From: a virus
DNA: 43,502 bases
IMG/VR virus record: IMGVR_UViG_3300027749_000007
Coordinates: 1-43,502 of that record
Reading direction: 5' to 3' (one strand)
Shown: in pieces, positions 6,485 to 13,958 of the stretch
Layout: each line of letters opens with the position of its first letter
Position numbering within the stretch: the first letter of the stretch is position 1
Position numbers and translations under genes: made by a program
Notes under the pieces: generated by a model
What the model saw: the letters and a program-made list of their open reading frames with translations, nothing else
What the model was told of the DNA's origin: nothing
Databases searched by the model: none

Positions 6485-6597
6485 AAGCGACTAATACAGT
6501 ACAAATGAAATTCAAAAAACAATCCTTAAATTATCGGTCGGGCGTTACATTATTTGTATGCAGGTTAGTCGCTTTTCCTTGCCCGACCGTTTTTAAT
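6485..6597 (+). ncRNA. Small pseudoknot RNA ending in a terminator
   Basis: Outer stem GCGACTAA (6487-6494) with TTAGTCGC (6565-6572); inner stem TACAAAT (6500-6506) with ATTTGTA (6552-6558). The hairpin loop contains CGGTCGGGC (6535-6543), which pairs with GCCCGACCG (6581-6589) downstream of the hairpin, immediately before TTTTT (6590-6594). The pairings interleave, giving a pseudoknot, and the last pairing doubles as the terminator. With its own promoter it is a free RNA of about 110 bases or a leader of the replication gene at 6623. Confidence 0.75.
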
Positions 6598-6622
6598 ATT
6601 CTAATCTCTAAAAAGCGATATT

Positions 6623-7240
6623 TTGGCGAAACGATTTACTGACACCGATAAATGGAAAAAGCCTTTTATTAAGTCTTTGCCAGCATCTTACAAGCTATTT
6701 TGGTTATTCCTTACTGACGACATTAACCACGCTGGAATATGGGAAGTTGATACCGAAATTGCACAATTGAGAATAGGCACAAAGGTTGACATCAATAAGG
6801 CAATTGAACTGTTTAAAGACAAGATTGTAGTATTTGACGAAGGTACTAAGTGGTTTATTCCTGACTTTATTTTATTCCAATACGGAACTGAATTAAATGC
6901 AAAAAACAAAGTTCATTTAAGCGTTTTAAGGCTATTGAACAAGTATAATCTTATGGGGCATCTAAGCCCCTTGCTAGGGGTTAAGGATAAAGATAAGGAT
7001 AAAGATATAGTAAGTAATACTGTACTTATAGAGAAAGTGAAAGAGAAAAAAGAATTATTTAAGAATAAATTAATGGAATTTAACGGTAAGTATTCTCCTG
7101 ACGTACTAAATGGATTTTACCGATACTGGACAGAGGCAACGCCCGACATGAGGTTTTTAAAGTGGGAATTGGAAGATACATGGGAATTGAAACTACGATT
7201 GATAACATGGTCTAAGAACGATTTAAAATTCAACAAATGA
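6623..7240 (+). CDS. Replication organiser-like protein, TTG start
   Basis: 205 aa. The N-terminus MAKRFTDTDKWKKPFIKSLP, with SYKLFWLFLTDDINHAGIWE following, is the characteristic start of phage/plasmid replication proteins with an N-terminal winged helix. It begins at TTG; no ATG restores this conserved N-terminus. A Lys/Asp-rich linker (DKDKDKD) separates it from a C-terminal helical domain. The stop overlaps the DnaB start by ATGA, fitting a helicase-loader or origin-recognition role, which is inferred. The start is only about 28 bases downstream of a terminator, so expression may depend on read-through. Confidence 0.7.
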   Translation: MAKRFTDTDKWKKPFIKSLPASYKLFWLFLTDDINHAGIWEVDTEIAQLRIGTKVDINKAIELFKDKIVVFDEGTKWFIPDFILFQYGTELNAKNKVHLSVLRLLNKYNLMGHLSPLLGVKDKDKDKDIVSNTVLIEKVKEKKELFKNKLMEFNGKYSPDVLNGFYRYWTEATPDMRFLKWELEDTWELKLRLITWSKNDLKFNK

Positions 7241-8661
7241 GAAACGATATAAACTTAATGTCATTTGGTAGAGTGCCACCGCAAGATATTGAAATCGAAA
7301 AAGCGGTTATAGGTGCTATTATGCTAGAACGTGATAGCTTTGAATTGGTAATGGAGATTTTGCCTACTCCTGAATGTTTTTATTCAGATGCACACCAAAA
7401 AATTTACAAATCCTGTTGCATACTCTACAATACTGGAAATGTAGTTGATTTGCTGACCGTTACAGACCAATTAACCAAAGATGGCAGTATTGATACAGTT
7501 GGGGGTGCTTACGCCTTAACAACGCTAACACAAGCCGTAAACAGTACCGCCCACATACAAGACCATGCGAGGATTGTAATGGAAAAATATATGTGGCGTG
7601 AATTGATACGGATTTCGATGGAAAATATCACAACGGCATACAACGCAAGTGAAGATGTTTTTGAAACTATTGAAAACTTAGAGCATAAAATAAGGAATAT
7701 ATCAGATGGGATAGTAACTGACGACCTGCAACCAATTTCCAGTATTTACCAAGAATTACTATTTGATATTGAAACGCAAGACACAAACAAGACCGACCTA
7801 ACGGGAGTAGAAACTGGATATGTAGAACTAAATTCAGTTACTAATGGTTGGCAAAGTTCTGAACTGATAATCTTAGCGGCAAGACCTTCGCAGGGTAAAA
7901 CGGCATTAGCTTTGAACTTTGCGGTAAATGCAAAAGCTAAAACCCTGTTTTTCAGTTTAGAGGCAAGCAGTAAAGCATTGGTTAAGCGTATTGCCGCCTG
8001 TAAGAACAATATTCCATTTAAAGCCATTAGAAGCGGTATTTTAAACGATTTTCAGAAATCCATACTAAACCATGCAATTGCTGATTTCAACCGTTTACCG
8101 CTAAAAATTGACGATAAGACGCAAACATTATCGGGTATTATGAAGTCTTGCCGCAGGGAAAAGAAACGCAACCCCGATTTGGGACTGATAATCATTGACT
8201 ATTTGCAGTTGATTAAGACCACAAAGGAAAAGAACGGTAACAGGGAGCAGGAGGTAGGTAATATCAGTAGGTCGTTAAAGTTATTGGCAAGTGAATTGGA
8301 AGTACCGATTATTGCATTGGCACAGTTAAATAGAGCAGTTGAACAGACAGCAAATAAAAAGCCTTCATTGTCTAATTTGCGGGAAAGCGGCAGTTTGGAA
8401 CAAGATGCAAATATTGTTATCTTTATTTGGCATGAGGAAACGGGGAAAAATTCGGATAATACCCCTATTGTAAAAACGCAGTTACTCATTGAAAAAAATA
8501 GGGATGGGGAATGTAAGCCGATTGAATTAAAGTTCAATGGTGATATTCAAAGGTGGATAAATGCAGAAGATTTTGACCAAGCCAAAACCGCATCATTTAT
8601 TACGAACCAATACCAACGCACCCCGTATAAAAACGACATAGACGAAGACACACCCTTTTAG
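7237..8661 (+). CDS. dnaB: Replicative DNA helicase, DnaB family
   Basis: 474 aa, the usual DnaB length. The N-terminal domain (PPQDIEIEKAVIGAIMLERD) is followed by the RecA-like core with Walker A ARPSQGKTALALN (about residues 214-226), Walker B LGLIIIDYLQLI (about 311-322) and the late motif SNLRESGSLEQDANIVIFIW. It unwinds the replication fork as a hexamer. Its start overlaps the TTG-start replication protein, suggesting a loader-helicase pair. Confidence 0.95.
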   Translation: MRNDINLMSFGRVPPQDIEIEKAVIGAIMLERDSFELVMEILPTPECFYSDAHQKIYKSCCILYNTGNVVDLLTVTDQLTKDGSIDTVGGAYALTTLTQAVNSTAHIQDHARIVMEKYMWRELIRISMENITTAYNASEDVFETIENLEHKIRNISDGIVTDDLQPISSIYQELLFDIETQDTNKTDLTGVETGYVELNSVTNGWQSSELIILAARPSQGKTALALNFAVNAKAKTLFFSLEASSKALVKRIAACKNNIPFKAIRSGILNDFQKSILNHAIADFNRLPLKIDDKTQTLSGIMKSCRREKKRNPDLGLIIIDYLQLIKTTKEKNGNREQEVGNISRSLKLLASELEVPIIALAQLNRAVEQTANKKPSLSNLRESGSLEQDANIVIFIWHEETGKNSDNTPIVKTQLLIEKNRDGECKPIELKFNGDIQRWINAEDFDQAKTASFITNQYQRTPYKNDIDEDTPF

Positions 8662-8740
8662 CATTTAGAAAAGATTTAACGGATTTTTTAACTTAAACTA
8701 ACACCGATTAATTAATATTTTAACCAAACAATAGAAACAC

Positions 8741-9157
8741 ATGAACAATCCAAAAGCAAAGAAAGTAGGCGACCAATGGGAGAAACGTTTTAAGGACGTT
8801 GTTTACTTGATGGAGAAACAGCCAAACGGGGTTGATAAAGCGATTAAGCGGATAACGCCTTATGTAAACCCACGCAAGGCAAATTCGCTATCAGGAATCC
8901 CCGAAACGGCAGGTAAACCCGTATCTAAGAAGATGCCGATTAACGGTGGGAACAATTGGGTGGTGGAAACTTTGAACAAGAACAAAGACGTTAAGATACG
9001 GAAACCCGACTACGAAACTAAGCGGGTGCAGATAGACCGCCGCACATGGATAGTCGTACCAATTACAACACCAAATGAAGTAGCCGTTGAAAAGTATTTA
9101 TCAAAATACAGACCAAATTACTCATTTTCAGAATGGTTAAACATTTACTCACGCTAA
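8741..9157 (+). CDS. Basic protein of 138 aa, unknown
   Basis: Starts MNNPKAKKVGDQWEKRFKDV. Very Lys/Arg-rich, without membrane segments, ending in an acidic/aromatic helix (YLSKYRPNYSFSEWLNIYSR). A nucleic-acid-binding role fits charge and position after the helicase but no family is recognised. Confidence 0.7.
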   Translation: MNNPKAKKVGDQWEKRFKDVVYLMEKQPNGVDKAIKRITPYVNPRKANSLSGIPETAGKPVSKKMPINGGNNWVVETLNKNKDVKIRKPDYETKRVQIDRRTWIVVPITTPNEVAVEKYLSKYRPNYSFSEWLNIYSR

Positions 9158-9182
9158 CCGTAAACAATCCAAAACGTAAAAC

Positions 9183-9584
9183 ATGAGCAAACAAAGCAAC
9201 TTATTTGGGCAAGAGTTTGCACCAGATAAAGATAATCAAAAGTATTCTTTAAAAGTAGATGCACCTATTTACGAGCCTAAAAATGTCAAGCCACATTTAA
9301 TGGAACTTTTGGATAAATCTAAAACCCATAGATTGATTAGGGAAATAGATAATTCAAATCTACCGATAGATGAAAAGACATTTTTAATTGATGCGGCAAG
9401 ACGGCATAATGTTTTTAACTATGAAAAGATAGCCGATTATTATGCACATTCAAGTAAGGAAATGCAACACTTTATGGAACGTAGCGCACTTGTAATCATT
9501 GATTTTGATAAAGCCATTGAATATGGATATGTGAAACTTTGCGATGAAATTCGTAAACAATATTTAGAGGATTATGGAGAATAA
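9183..9584 (+). CDS. Protein of 133 aa next to the glycosyltransferase, unknown
   Basis: Starts MSKQSNLFGQEFAPDKDNQK. Helical core with SKTHRLIREI, then EKTFLIDAARRHNVFNYEKI and YYAHSSKEMQHFMERSALVI. It overlaps the glycosyltransferase start by 11 bases, implying coupled translation and a shared process. It looks like a conserved phage domain, possibly linked to DNA modification, but I cannot name it with confidence. Confidence 0.75.
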   Translation: MSKQSNLFGQEFAPDKDNQKYSLKVDAPIYEPKNVKPHLMELLDKSKTHRLIREIDNSNLPIDEKTFLIDAARRHNVFNYEKIADYYAHSSKEMQHFMERSALVIIDFDKAIEYGYVKLCDEIRKQYLEDYGE

Positions 9585-10404
9585 AGATTTTGCCGTTTTT
9601 ATCCTTACACATGGGCGGCCAGACAATGTGAAAACATTAGCTACCTTAAAAAAGTGTGGTTATACAGGTGCTATTTATTTCATTGTAGATAATGAAGATA
9701 AAACTTGCGATAAATACATTAAAAATTTTGGTATTGATAATGTGAAGATTTTTGATAAAAAAGAAATAGCAGATACCATTGATGAAGGCAATAATTTTGA
9801 TGAAAGGAGAACAATAACCCATGCAAGAAACGCCTGTTTTGGAATTGCAAAAGGATTAGGAATTACCTATTTTATTCAGCTTGATGATGATTATTATTAC
9901 TTTGGGTATCGTTACCAGCAGGGTGCAAAAATTGTCAAAAATATTAACCGAGTTTTTGAAATAATGTTATCTTTTTATAAAAGTGTAAATATAAAATCAA
10001 TAGCATTTGGACAAGGTGGAGACCACATAGGCGGATTTAGTGGAATAAAACTAAAAAGAAAGTGTATGAACTCTTTTTTCTGTTCAACAAATAGAGAATT
10101 TCAATTTATTGGGGCGATGAATGAGGATGTAAATACCTACACTACACTAGGTAGTAGGGGCGATATTTTTTTTACTTTCACAAATATGCAGTTAGACCAA
10201 AAAGACACGCAAGGGCAGACAAGCGGTATAACAGATATGTACAAACGTTTCGGAACATATTGTAAAGCCTTTACAACCGTTATGATGCAACCTTCTTCAG
10301 TAAAAGTATCAATGATGAATACAGATAACCCACGCATACACCATTCAATTAAATGGGCAAATACAACCCCAATGATAATTAGTCAAAACCACAAATTGAA
10401 ATAA
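9574..10404 (+). CDS. Glycosyltransferase, TET-associated (TAGT) type
   Basis: 276 aa. FAVFILTHGRPDNVKTLATL at the start, YFIVDNEDKTCDKYIKNFGI, THARNACFGIAKGLGITYFI and the acidic QLDDDYYYFGYRYQQG (about residues 106-121) give the layout of GT-A enzymes, with DDD as the metal/nucleotide-sugar site. It resembles TET/JBP-associated glycosyltransferases of phages, which decorate modified bases. No TET/JBP oxygenase or dCMP hydroxymethylase is visible here, so the acceptor is uncertain. Confidence 0.7.
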   Translation: MENKDFAVFILTHGRPDNVKTLATLKKCGYTGAIYFIVDNEDKTCDKYIKNFGIDNVKIFDKKEIADTIDEGNNFDERRTITHARNACFGIAKGLGITYFIQLDDDYYYFGYRYQQGAKIVKNINRVFEIMLSFYKSVNIKSIAFGQGGDHIGGFSGIKLKRKCMNSFFCSTNREFQFIGAMNEDVNTYTTLGSRGDIFFTFTNMQLDQKDTQGQTSGITDMYKRFGTYCKAFTTVMMQPSSVKVSMMNTDNPRIHHSIKWANTTPMIISQNHKLK

Positions 10405-10405
10405 C

Positions 10406-10741
10406 ATGACAGCGAACCAAAACCAAATTAACGAACTAGGGCGAATAATGATTCGGGTGTTCCTAATGCAGCAGGTGCAAATGGTGAACCTGAACGACCT
10501 GAAAGATTATTCGCTATGCCCACCCGTTTTAAAGCCTGACATCGGGAAAGTGAAAATGGCTATGTTGTCATTAAAAGCAACGGCAATAAAATCATTGCCT
10601 GATATAACCGCTAACAAAATGATGGCGGAACTTTCATCAGAAAGAATCCACGACATAAACCTGATTTTAGACCACCTACACAAAATTGATAACCTAAGCG
10701 AAGTTTACACATGGCTCTGCGAAATGACACAAACAGCATGA
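10406..10741 (+). CDS. Helical protein of 111 aa, unknown
   Basis: Starts MTANQNQINELGRIMIRVFL directly after the glycosyltransferase. Predicted almost wholly helical, with Met-rich stretches (IMIRVFLMQQVQM). Its TGA overlaps the start of the DnaA-like gene as ATGA. Function unknown. Confidence 0.65.
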   Translation: MTANQNQINELGRIMIRVFLMQQVQMVNLNDLKDYSLCPPVLKPDIGKVKMAMLSLKATAIKSLPDITANKMMAELSSERIHDINLILDHLHKIDNLSEVYTWLCEMTQTA

Positions 10742-11061
10742 TTTCACCGTATGTATTGCCCGGAATTGCGACAAACAAAATGCTTTGTAGCAACATAGCT
10801 TTAAAAGTAGCTGAATATCACAAAATGACCGTTGACGAGATAAAAGCAAGAGATAGGAAACGAAAGGTAGTCGAACCGAGGCAGCTTGCAATTTGCGTAA
10901 TGTTATCTAGTAGAATATCTACCAAAGACATTGGCAAGTTTTTCGGATTAGACCGTACTACGGTTTTATCTGCAAAGGAAAGGATAGACGCTTTGATTTC
11001 CACAGAACCCGATTTCAGGGATAGGTACAATAAAGTAAAACAGTACGTTACAAACAATTAA
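10738..11061 (+). CDS. Free-standing DnaA domain IV protein
   Basis: 107 aa from ATG 10738, chosen because it overlaps the previous stop as ATGA; an ATG at 10711 would overlap by 31 bases. The core matches the DnaA C-terminal DNA-binding domain: VAEYHKMTVDEIKARDRKRK, VVEPRQLAICVML, then IGKFFGLDRTTVLSAKERI (the family signature is usually D-H-T-T-V; here D-R-T-T-V). There is no AAA+ ATPase part. It may bind a DnaA-box-like origin or compete with host DnaA. Confidence 0.85.
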   Translation: MISPYVLPGIATNKMLCSNIALKVAEYHKMTVDEIKARDRKRKVVEPRQLAICVMLSSRISTKDIGKFFGLDRTTVLSAKERIDALISTEPDFRDRYNKVKQYVTNN

Positions 11062-11062
11062 C

Positions 11063-11518
11063 ATGAAAGGTTGGACGCAAAAAGACATAGACGCTGTAAA
11101 CGCCAAAAACGGGGCGGGTCAAGTCAAAGTACCTAAAACTGAAAATAAAGCCGTAAATCGAAAGTCTGCGCCTAATACGCCCGTTTCTGACCCTATCGGA
11201 CTATCCCACATTAAAAGTGTGCTAAAAAGAAAGGGTATTCCGTTTGAGGTTGAATGGCGTTTTCACAAAAAAAGACGTTTCAGATTTGACATTGCCATAT
11301 TGCATTTTAAGCTAAGTGTAGAGTACGAAGGCATATTTAGCGGGAAAAGTCGCCACACATCATTGAAAGGCTACACGATGGATGCAGAAAAATATAATAT
11401 CGCAATTATAAATGGTTGGCACGTTTTCAGATACACCGCCTTGAACTACAAAGATTTTGAAAGTAACCTGATTGAATTTCTACTAAACTACAATTACAAT
11501 AACCGAGAGGTGAACTAA
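11063..11518 (+). CDS. PD-(D/E)XK nuclease, possible junction resolvase
   Basis: 151 aa. After a Lys/Pro-rich N-terminus, RFRFDIAILHFKLSVEYEG carries Asp and Glu in a D...ExE arrangement, followed by a His (SRH) and a helix ending KYNIAIINGWHVFRYT. This is the topology of VSR-like/PD-(D/E)XK endonucleases that phages use as Holliday-junction resolvases or DNA-end nucleases. Last gene of the rightward operon, ending just before a terminator. The exact substrate is inferred. Confidence 0.7.
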   Translation: MKGWTQKDIDAVNAKNGAGQVKVPKTENKAVNRKSAPNTPVSDPIGLSHIKSVLKRKGIPFEVEWRFHKKRRFRFDIAILHFKLSVEYEGIFSGKSRHTSLKGYTMDAEKYNIAIINGWHVFRYTALNYKDFESNLIEFLLNYNYNNREVN

Positions 11519-11541
11519 AATAAAAATAACACATGGAAAAG

Positions 11542-11573
11542 AAAGACCTGAACGTAAAAATTCAGGTCTTTTT
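11542..11573. terminator. Bidirectional terminator between converging operons
   Basis: AAAGACCTGAA (11542-11552) pairs with TTCAGGTCTTT (11561-11571), 11 pairs with an 8-base loop and T runs on either strand. It separates the rightward replication operon from the leftward lysis genes. A 20-codon frame at 11533 reads through it and is not believed. Confidence 0.85.
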
Positions 11574-11607
11574 AATTAATCGGGATTTCCGATAAATCTA
11601 TTTCAAC

Positions 11608-11626
11608 TGTTCGGAAAAACCGAACA
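11608..11626. other. Hairpin just after the endolysin stop
   Basis: TGTTCGG (11608-11614) and CCGAACA (11620-11626) form 7 pairs around five A's, 7 bases after the endolysin gene. There is no T run, so it may protect the 3' end of the lysis mRNA, not act as a terminator by itself. Confidence 0.5.
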
Positions 11627-11632
11627 ACTACA

Positions 11633-12079
11633 TTAAACGATACTTTCAGATAGGTACAAATCCGCTTCGGCTGTTCTACGTTTGGTAAGACCTGCCAACA
11701 CCTGCCCCCCTGCTTTATTCCACATGGCAAAGCCAGCACGAATATCCCCTTCGCCCGTTACAATGCGCTTTTTTAACGTGCTATTTTCAAATGCACCCGC
11801 CCCGCAATTGTAAACAAAGCTACATAATGCGTCAAATTGATTTTGGCTTAATTTCAGACCTACTAAGGCGTGATAACAACGATTTTCAATGTGATGCACC
11901 AAATAGTTCTTTGCCTGTTCTAACGTAACGGGATAGTCATTCATTGTTACTTTAGTTCCCGAATTGTACATAGTCGTACCGAATCCGATTGTCGGTACGT
12001 TAACGCTGTCGAGGTAAGGTTTGGAACTGTACCCCTCAAATTGGCAAATTAGGTCTATGCCTTTTTCTGAAATTGTCAT
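11633..12079 (-). CDS. Endolysin, GH24 lysozyme
   Basis: 148 aa from ATG 12079, which overlaps the spanin stop as ATGA; the longer frame from 12142 adds residues foreign to the family. Catalytic triad Glu15-Asp24-Thr30 follows the T4-lysozyme spacing E-8-D-5-T (FEGYSSKPYLD, then VPTIGFGT). The rest (LSQNQFDALCSFVYNCGAGA, then GLTKRRTAEADLYL) is typical of glycoside hydrolase 24. It cleaves peptidoglycan between MurNAc and GlcNAc. No signal peptide or SAR helix is present, so release needs a holin. Confidence 0.95.
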   Translation of the reverse strand: MTISEKGIDLICQFEGYSSKPYLDSVNVPTIGFGTTMYNSGTKVTMNDYPVTLEQAKNYLVHHIENRCYHALVGLKLSQNQFDALCSFVYNCGAGAFENSTLKKRIVTGEGDIRAGFAMWNKAGGQVLAGLTKRRTAEADLYLSESIV

Positions 12080-12621
12080 GCTATGAAGTATCTTTTGATT
12101 ATCTTGAATATAATGTAAAGGACTGCGATTAGTCCTATCCATGCGAAAGTGTTTTTAACCTTACCCCAAATTCTACCCAACCAACCTACCGTTTGTTCCT
12201 TTACGGTTGTTTCATTGTGGCTTGTACTCACGTTTGATAGTTGTGTCTTTAGTTGGTCTGTTTCATTGGACTTCTGCCGTACAATGGTCTGCAAATCCAT
12301 TACAACAATGGTAAGGCTGTCCGAGTTACATTCGATATGTTCAACGCCTTTATTTACGGTACGGGTCAACCTCAAATTACCTTTCTTAATTATCGTATCG
12401 GTTGTGGAATTATAATCAATGTCAAATGAGGCGTTATTGCCCGAAATACCTATTGCGCTATCATGTGTAACAACGCTGTCTTTAGTGGTCGTAATGGTAC
12501 GATAAACCACGCTATCAACGGTTTTAATTACCACGCTATCCCGAACATCATGGCTTACGTTTTTCAATGCCTTGCAAGATGGGAGTAAAGCAATAGCGAT
12601 AATCAGTGCAATGTATCTCAT
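12076..12621 (-). CDS. Unimolecular spanin-like lipoprotein
   Basis: 181 aa from ATG 12621, the start that gives a proper signal: MRYIALIIAIALLPSC has lipobox LPSC with lipidated Cys16. A periplasmic segment with Val/Thr/Asp-rich repeats (VDSVVYRTITTTKDS) and a helical region follows. A C-terminal membrane helix (FAWIGLIAVLYIIF) with basic tail closes the protein. An N-terminal lipid anchor plus C-terminal membrane helix is the u-spanin plan (as in phage T1), linking outer and inner membranes for the final lysis step. Coupled by ATGA to the 31-aa peptide and the endolysin. Confidence 0.8.
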   Translation of the reverse strand: MRYIALIIAIALLPSCKALKNVSHDVRDSVVIKTVDSVVYRTITTTKDSVVTHDSAIGISGNNASFDIDYNSTTDTIIKKGNLRLTRTVNKGVEHIECNSDSLTIVVMDLQTIVRQKSNETDQLKTQLSNVSTSHNETTVKEQTVGWLGRIWGKVKNTFAWIGLIAVLYIIFKIIKRYFIA

Positions 12622-12713
12622 ATCAGCAGTTTGAAAATGACGTAACCCATAACGCATAGAACGCAAGCAATAATACACATATCCCGTATCAGTCCTTTAT
12701 CTTCGGGTAGCAT
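12618..12713 (-). CDS. 31-aa membrane peptide, lysis cassette
   Basis: Runs ATG 12713 to TGA overlapping the spanin start. A short polar N-terminus (MLPEDKGLIRD) is followed by one membrane helix (MCIIACVLCVMGYVIFKLLI). Being the first gene of the spanin-endolysin group, with ATGA coupling, makes a pinholin or holin-regulator role plausible but unproven. Confidence 0.6.
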   Translation of the reverse strand: MLPEDKGLIRDMCIIACVLCVMGYVIFKLLI

Positions 12714-12717
12714 GGAA

Positions 12718-12725
12718 CAAAGATA
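12718..12725 (-). promoter_or_regulatory. Possible promoter, start of near-leaderless lysis mRNA
   Basis: Minus-strand TATCTTTG (12725-12718) is a good -7 box, but the -33 region is only T-rich. Transcription would start within a few bases of the ATG at 12713. Confidence 0.4.
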
Positions 12726-12740
12726 CTAAATATTTTGAAT

Positions 12741-12775
12741 AAAAAAATAGCCCCAACAGTAGTAGCTATCGGGGC
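12741..12775 (-). terminator. Terminator of the 13.0-kb RNA
   Basis: Minus strand: GCCCC (12775-12771) and GGGGC (12754-12750) flank a 16-base loop and are followed by TATTTTTTT. A second small stem, GTTGG/CCAAC (12796-12780), lies just upstream. Confidence 0.75.
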
Positions 12776-13177
12776 AAGCGTTGGATGGAAGCCAACTATT
12801 TTTATTTAAAAGGTATTGCAAATGTAAATTTAATTTCGTTAAGTTCCAAACACAGAAGGTCTACTTCCTTGCAAGTCCTTGTTTGTGAACTTTCAAAGTT
12901 TGATGTTGCTTTAATAGAACTTCTATCTGTATCACAACAACAAGCTATATCTTAGCGGTTCCACCTTCCATGTGGGTATTAGGTAATCTGTCGGACATTT
13001 TGCAAGTCGCTAGTTGAGACCTTCCACTCATTGCTAGCACTATCGACCCTAATAATACTTTCTACTTACCAAGTCAGCTTTCGCATCGAAATAAATAGTT
13101 TCCTAAGAACAAAGCTAAACTTTCATTTTTGTATGCTACTACATACAAGCGGAGGGAAACAGTTTAAGACCGCTTTA
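12741..13177 (-). ncRNA. Roughly 440-base structured RNA inside the lysis region
   Basis: There is no reading frame on either strand, but read leftwards it is a chain of stems: AAGCGG with CCGCTT, TTGTATG with CATACAA (loop TAGTAG), AGCTTT with AAAGCT, GCTAG with CTAGC enclosing TGAG with CTCA, CCAC with GTGG, and AAGTTC-A-CAAAC with GTTTG-GAACTT (11 pairs, one bulge). It ends in an intrinsic terminator and has its own promoter at 13215-13184. It is not recognisable as tmRNA, RNase P RNA, a tRNA or a group I intron. It separates the holin candidates from the endolysin group. Confidence 0.7.
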
Positions 13178-13183
13178 CAGTTG

Positions 13184-13215
13184 TAAATTTAACGAATAAA
13201 ATAGGAATAACCAAA
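13184..13215 (-). promoter_or_regulatory. Promoter of the 13.0-kb RNA
   Basis: Minus strand TTTG (13215-13212), 20 bases, TAAATTTA (13191-13184): one mismatch from consensus, with correct spacing. It lies immediately downstream of the stop of gene 13222. Confidence 0.65.
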
Positions 13216-13221
13216 TTTATT

Positions 13222-13557
13222 TTAAACCGTTGTAGTGTTATCCTTGTCCGTTGTAGGCTTGCCACCTTTCCAAATAGAAACCATGTCAACAACTTTGATA
13301 AATCCGAATAACACGCCAATAGATACCAATATAACTACCAAATGCTGATAGTCGAACTTCTGCGTCTTAATCGTAGTGTAAAGTTCATTGAACGCCACAA
13401 CCATAATCAAGACAAATCCCGAAGTCCGGGTAGCCGAACCTTGCCCGTTATCAGACAAAACCGAAGTGATAAAATCCCACTTCTTAACCAACATCCAAAT
13501 AGCAATAAAAGCTATTACCAACAACGGTAAGTACCGCAAAATGTCTAACTTAATCAT
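13222..13557 (-). CDS. Holin candidate with three membrane segments, 111 aa
   Basis: MIKLDILRYLPLLVIAFIAI opens a first membrane helix (to about residue 22). Two more follow (FVLIMVVAFNELYTT, about 48-62, and LVVILVSIGVLFGFIKV, about 72-90) before a hydrophilic tail (GGKPTTDKDN). Size and topology fit a class I holin, and it is in the lysis region, but no family signature confirms it. Confidence 0.6.
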   Translation of the reverse strand: MIKLDILRYLPLLVIAFIAIWMLVKKWDFITSVLSDNGQGSATRTSGFVLIMVVAFNELYTTIKTQKFDYQHLVVILVSIGVLFGFIKVVDMVSIWKGGKPTTDKDNTTTV

Positions 13558-13568
13558 AGCATTTAGTT

Positions 13569-13952
13569 TTAACTGTTCCTATTATTTGTTAATACCTTAG
13601 TCAACATATCTTCTATCTTGTCGAAACGCTTATCTACCGATACAGTCAAATTGTGCATATCAGACCGGAAAATATCAACCATTTCTTTACTCGCCTTAAC
13701 TTCCTCAAGTCGCAAAATAGCTATATGCACAGACTTTCTACTTTCATCACACCTAGCCGCATCCTCGTCAATTGCCCTAAGTCTATCTGATGCCTCCCTT
13801 GCCGATAAGCCAAAATCAATAGCCATTTTTACTATTTTTTGTTCAATTTCATTCACCCTTTGTTTCATTACTGCAACTGTAATAATCCATGTCATTACGC
13901 TAGCCCCTAAAGAACAACAAGCGGAAATTAAAACTGTTAAAAATTGATTCAA
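13569..13952 (-). CDS. Membrane-anchored coiled-coil protein, TTG start, 127 aa
   Basis: Begins at TTG (MNQFLTVLISACCSLGASVM), giving one N-terminal membrane helix to about residue 29. A long charged coiled coil (VNEIEQKIVKM, then REASDRLRAIDED and VSVDKRFDKIEDML) fills the rest. The architecture resembles XhlA-like holin accessory proteins. It is 11 bases upstream of the three-helix holin candidate. Confidence 0.6.
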   Translation of the reverse strand: MNQFLTVLISACCSLGASVMTWIITVAVMKQRVNEIEQKIVKMAIDFGLSAREASDRLRAIDEDAARCDESRKSVHIAILRLEEVKASKEMVDIFRSDMHNLTVSVDKRFDKIEDMLTKVLTNNRNS

Positions 13953-13958
13953 AAATAT

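Noticed and set aside
11533-11595. 20-codon frame after the nuclease gene
   Set aside because: It runs straight through the 11-pair terminator; its sequence is dictated by the hairpin.
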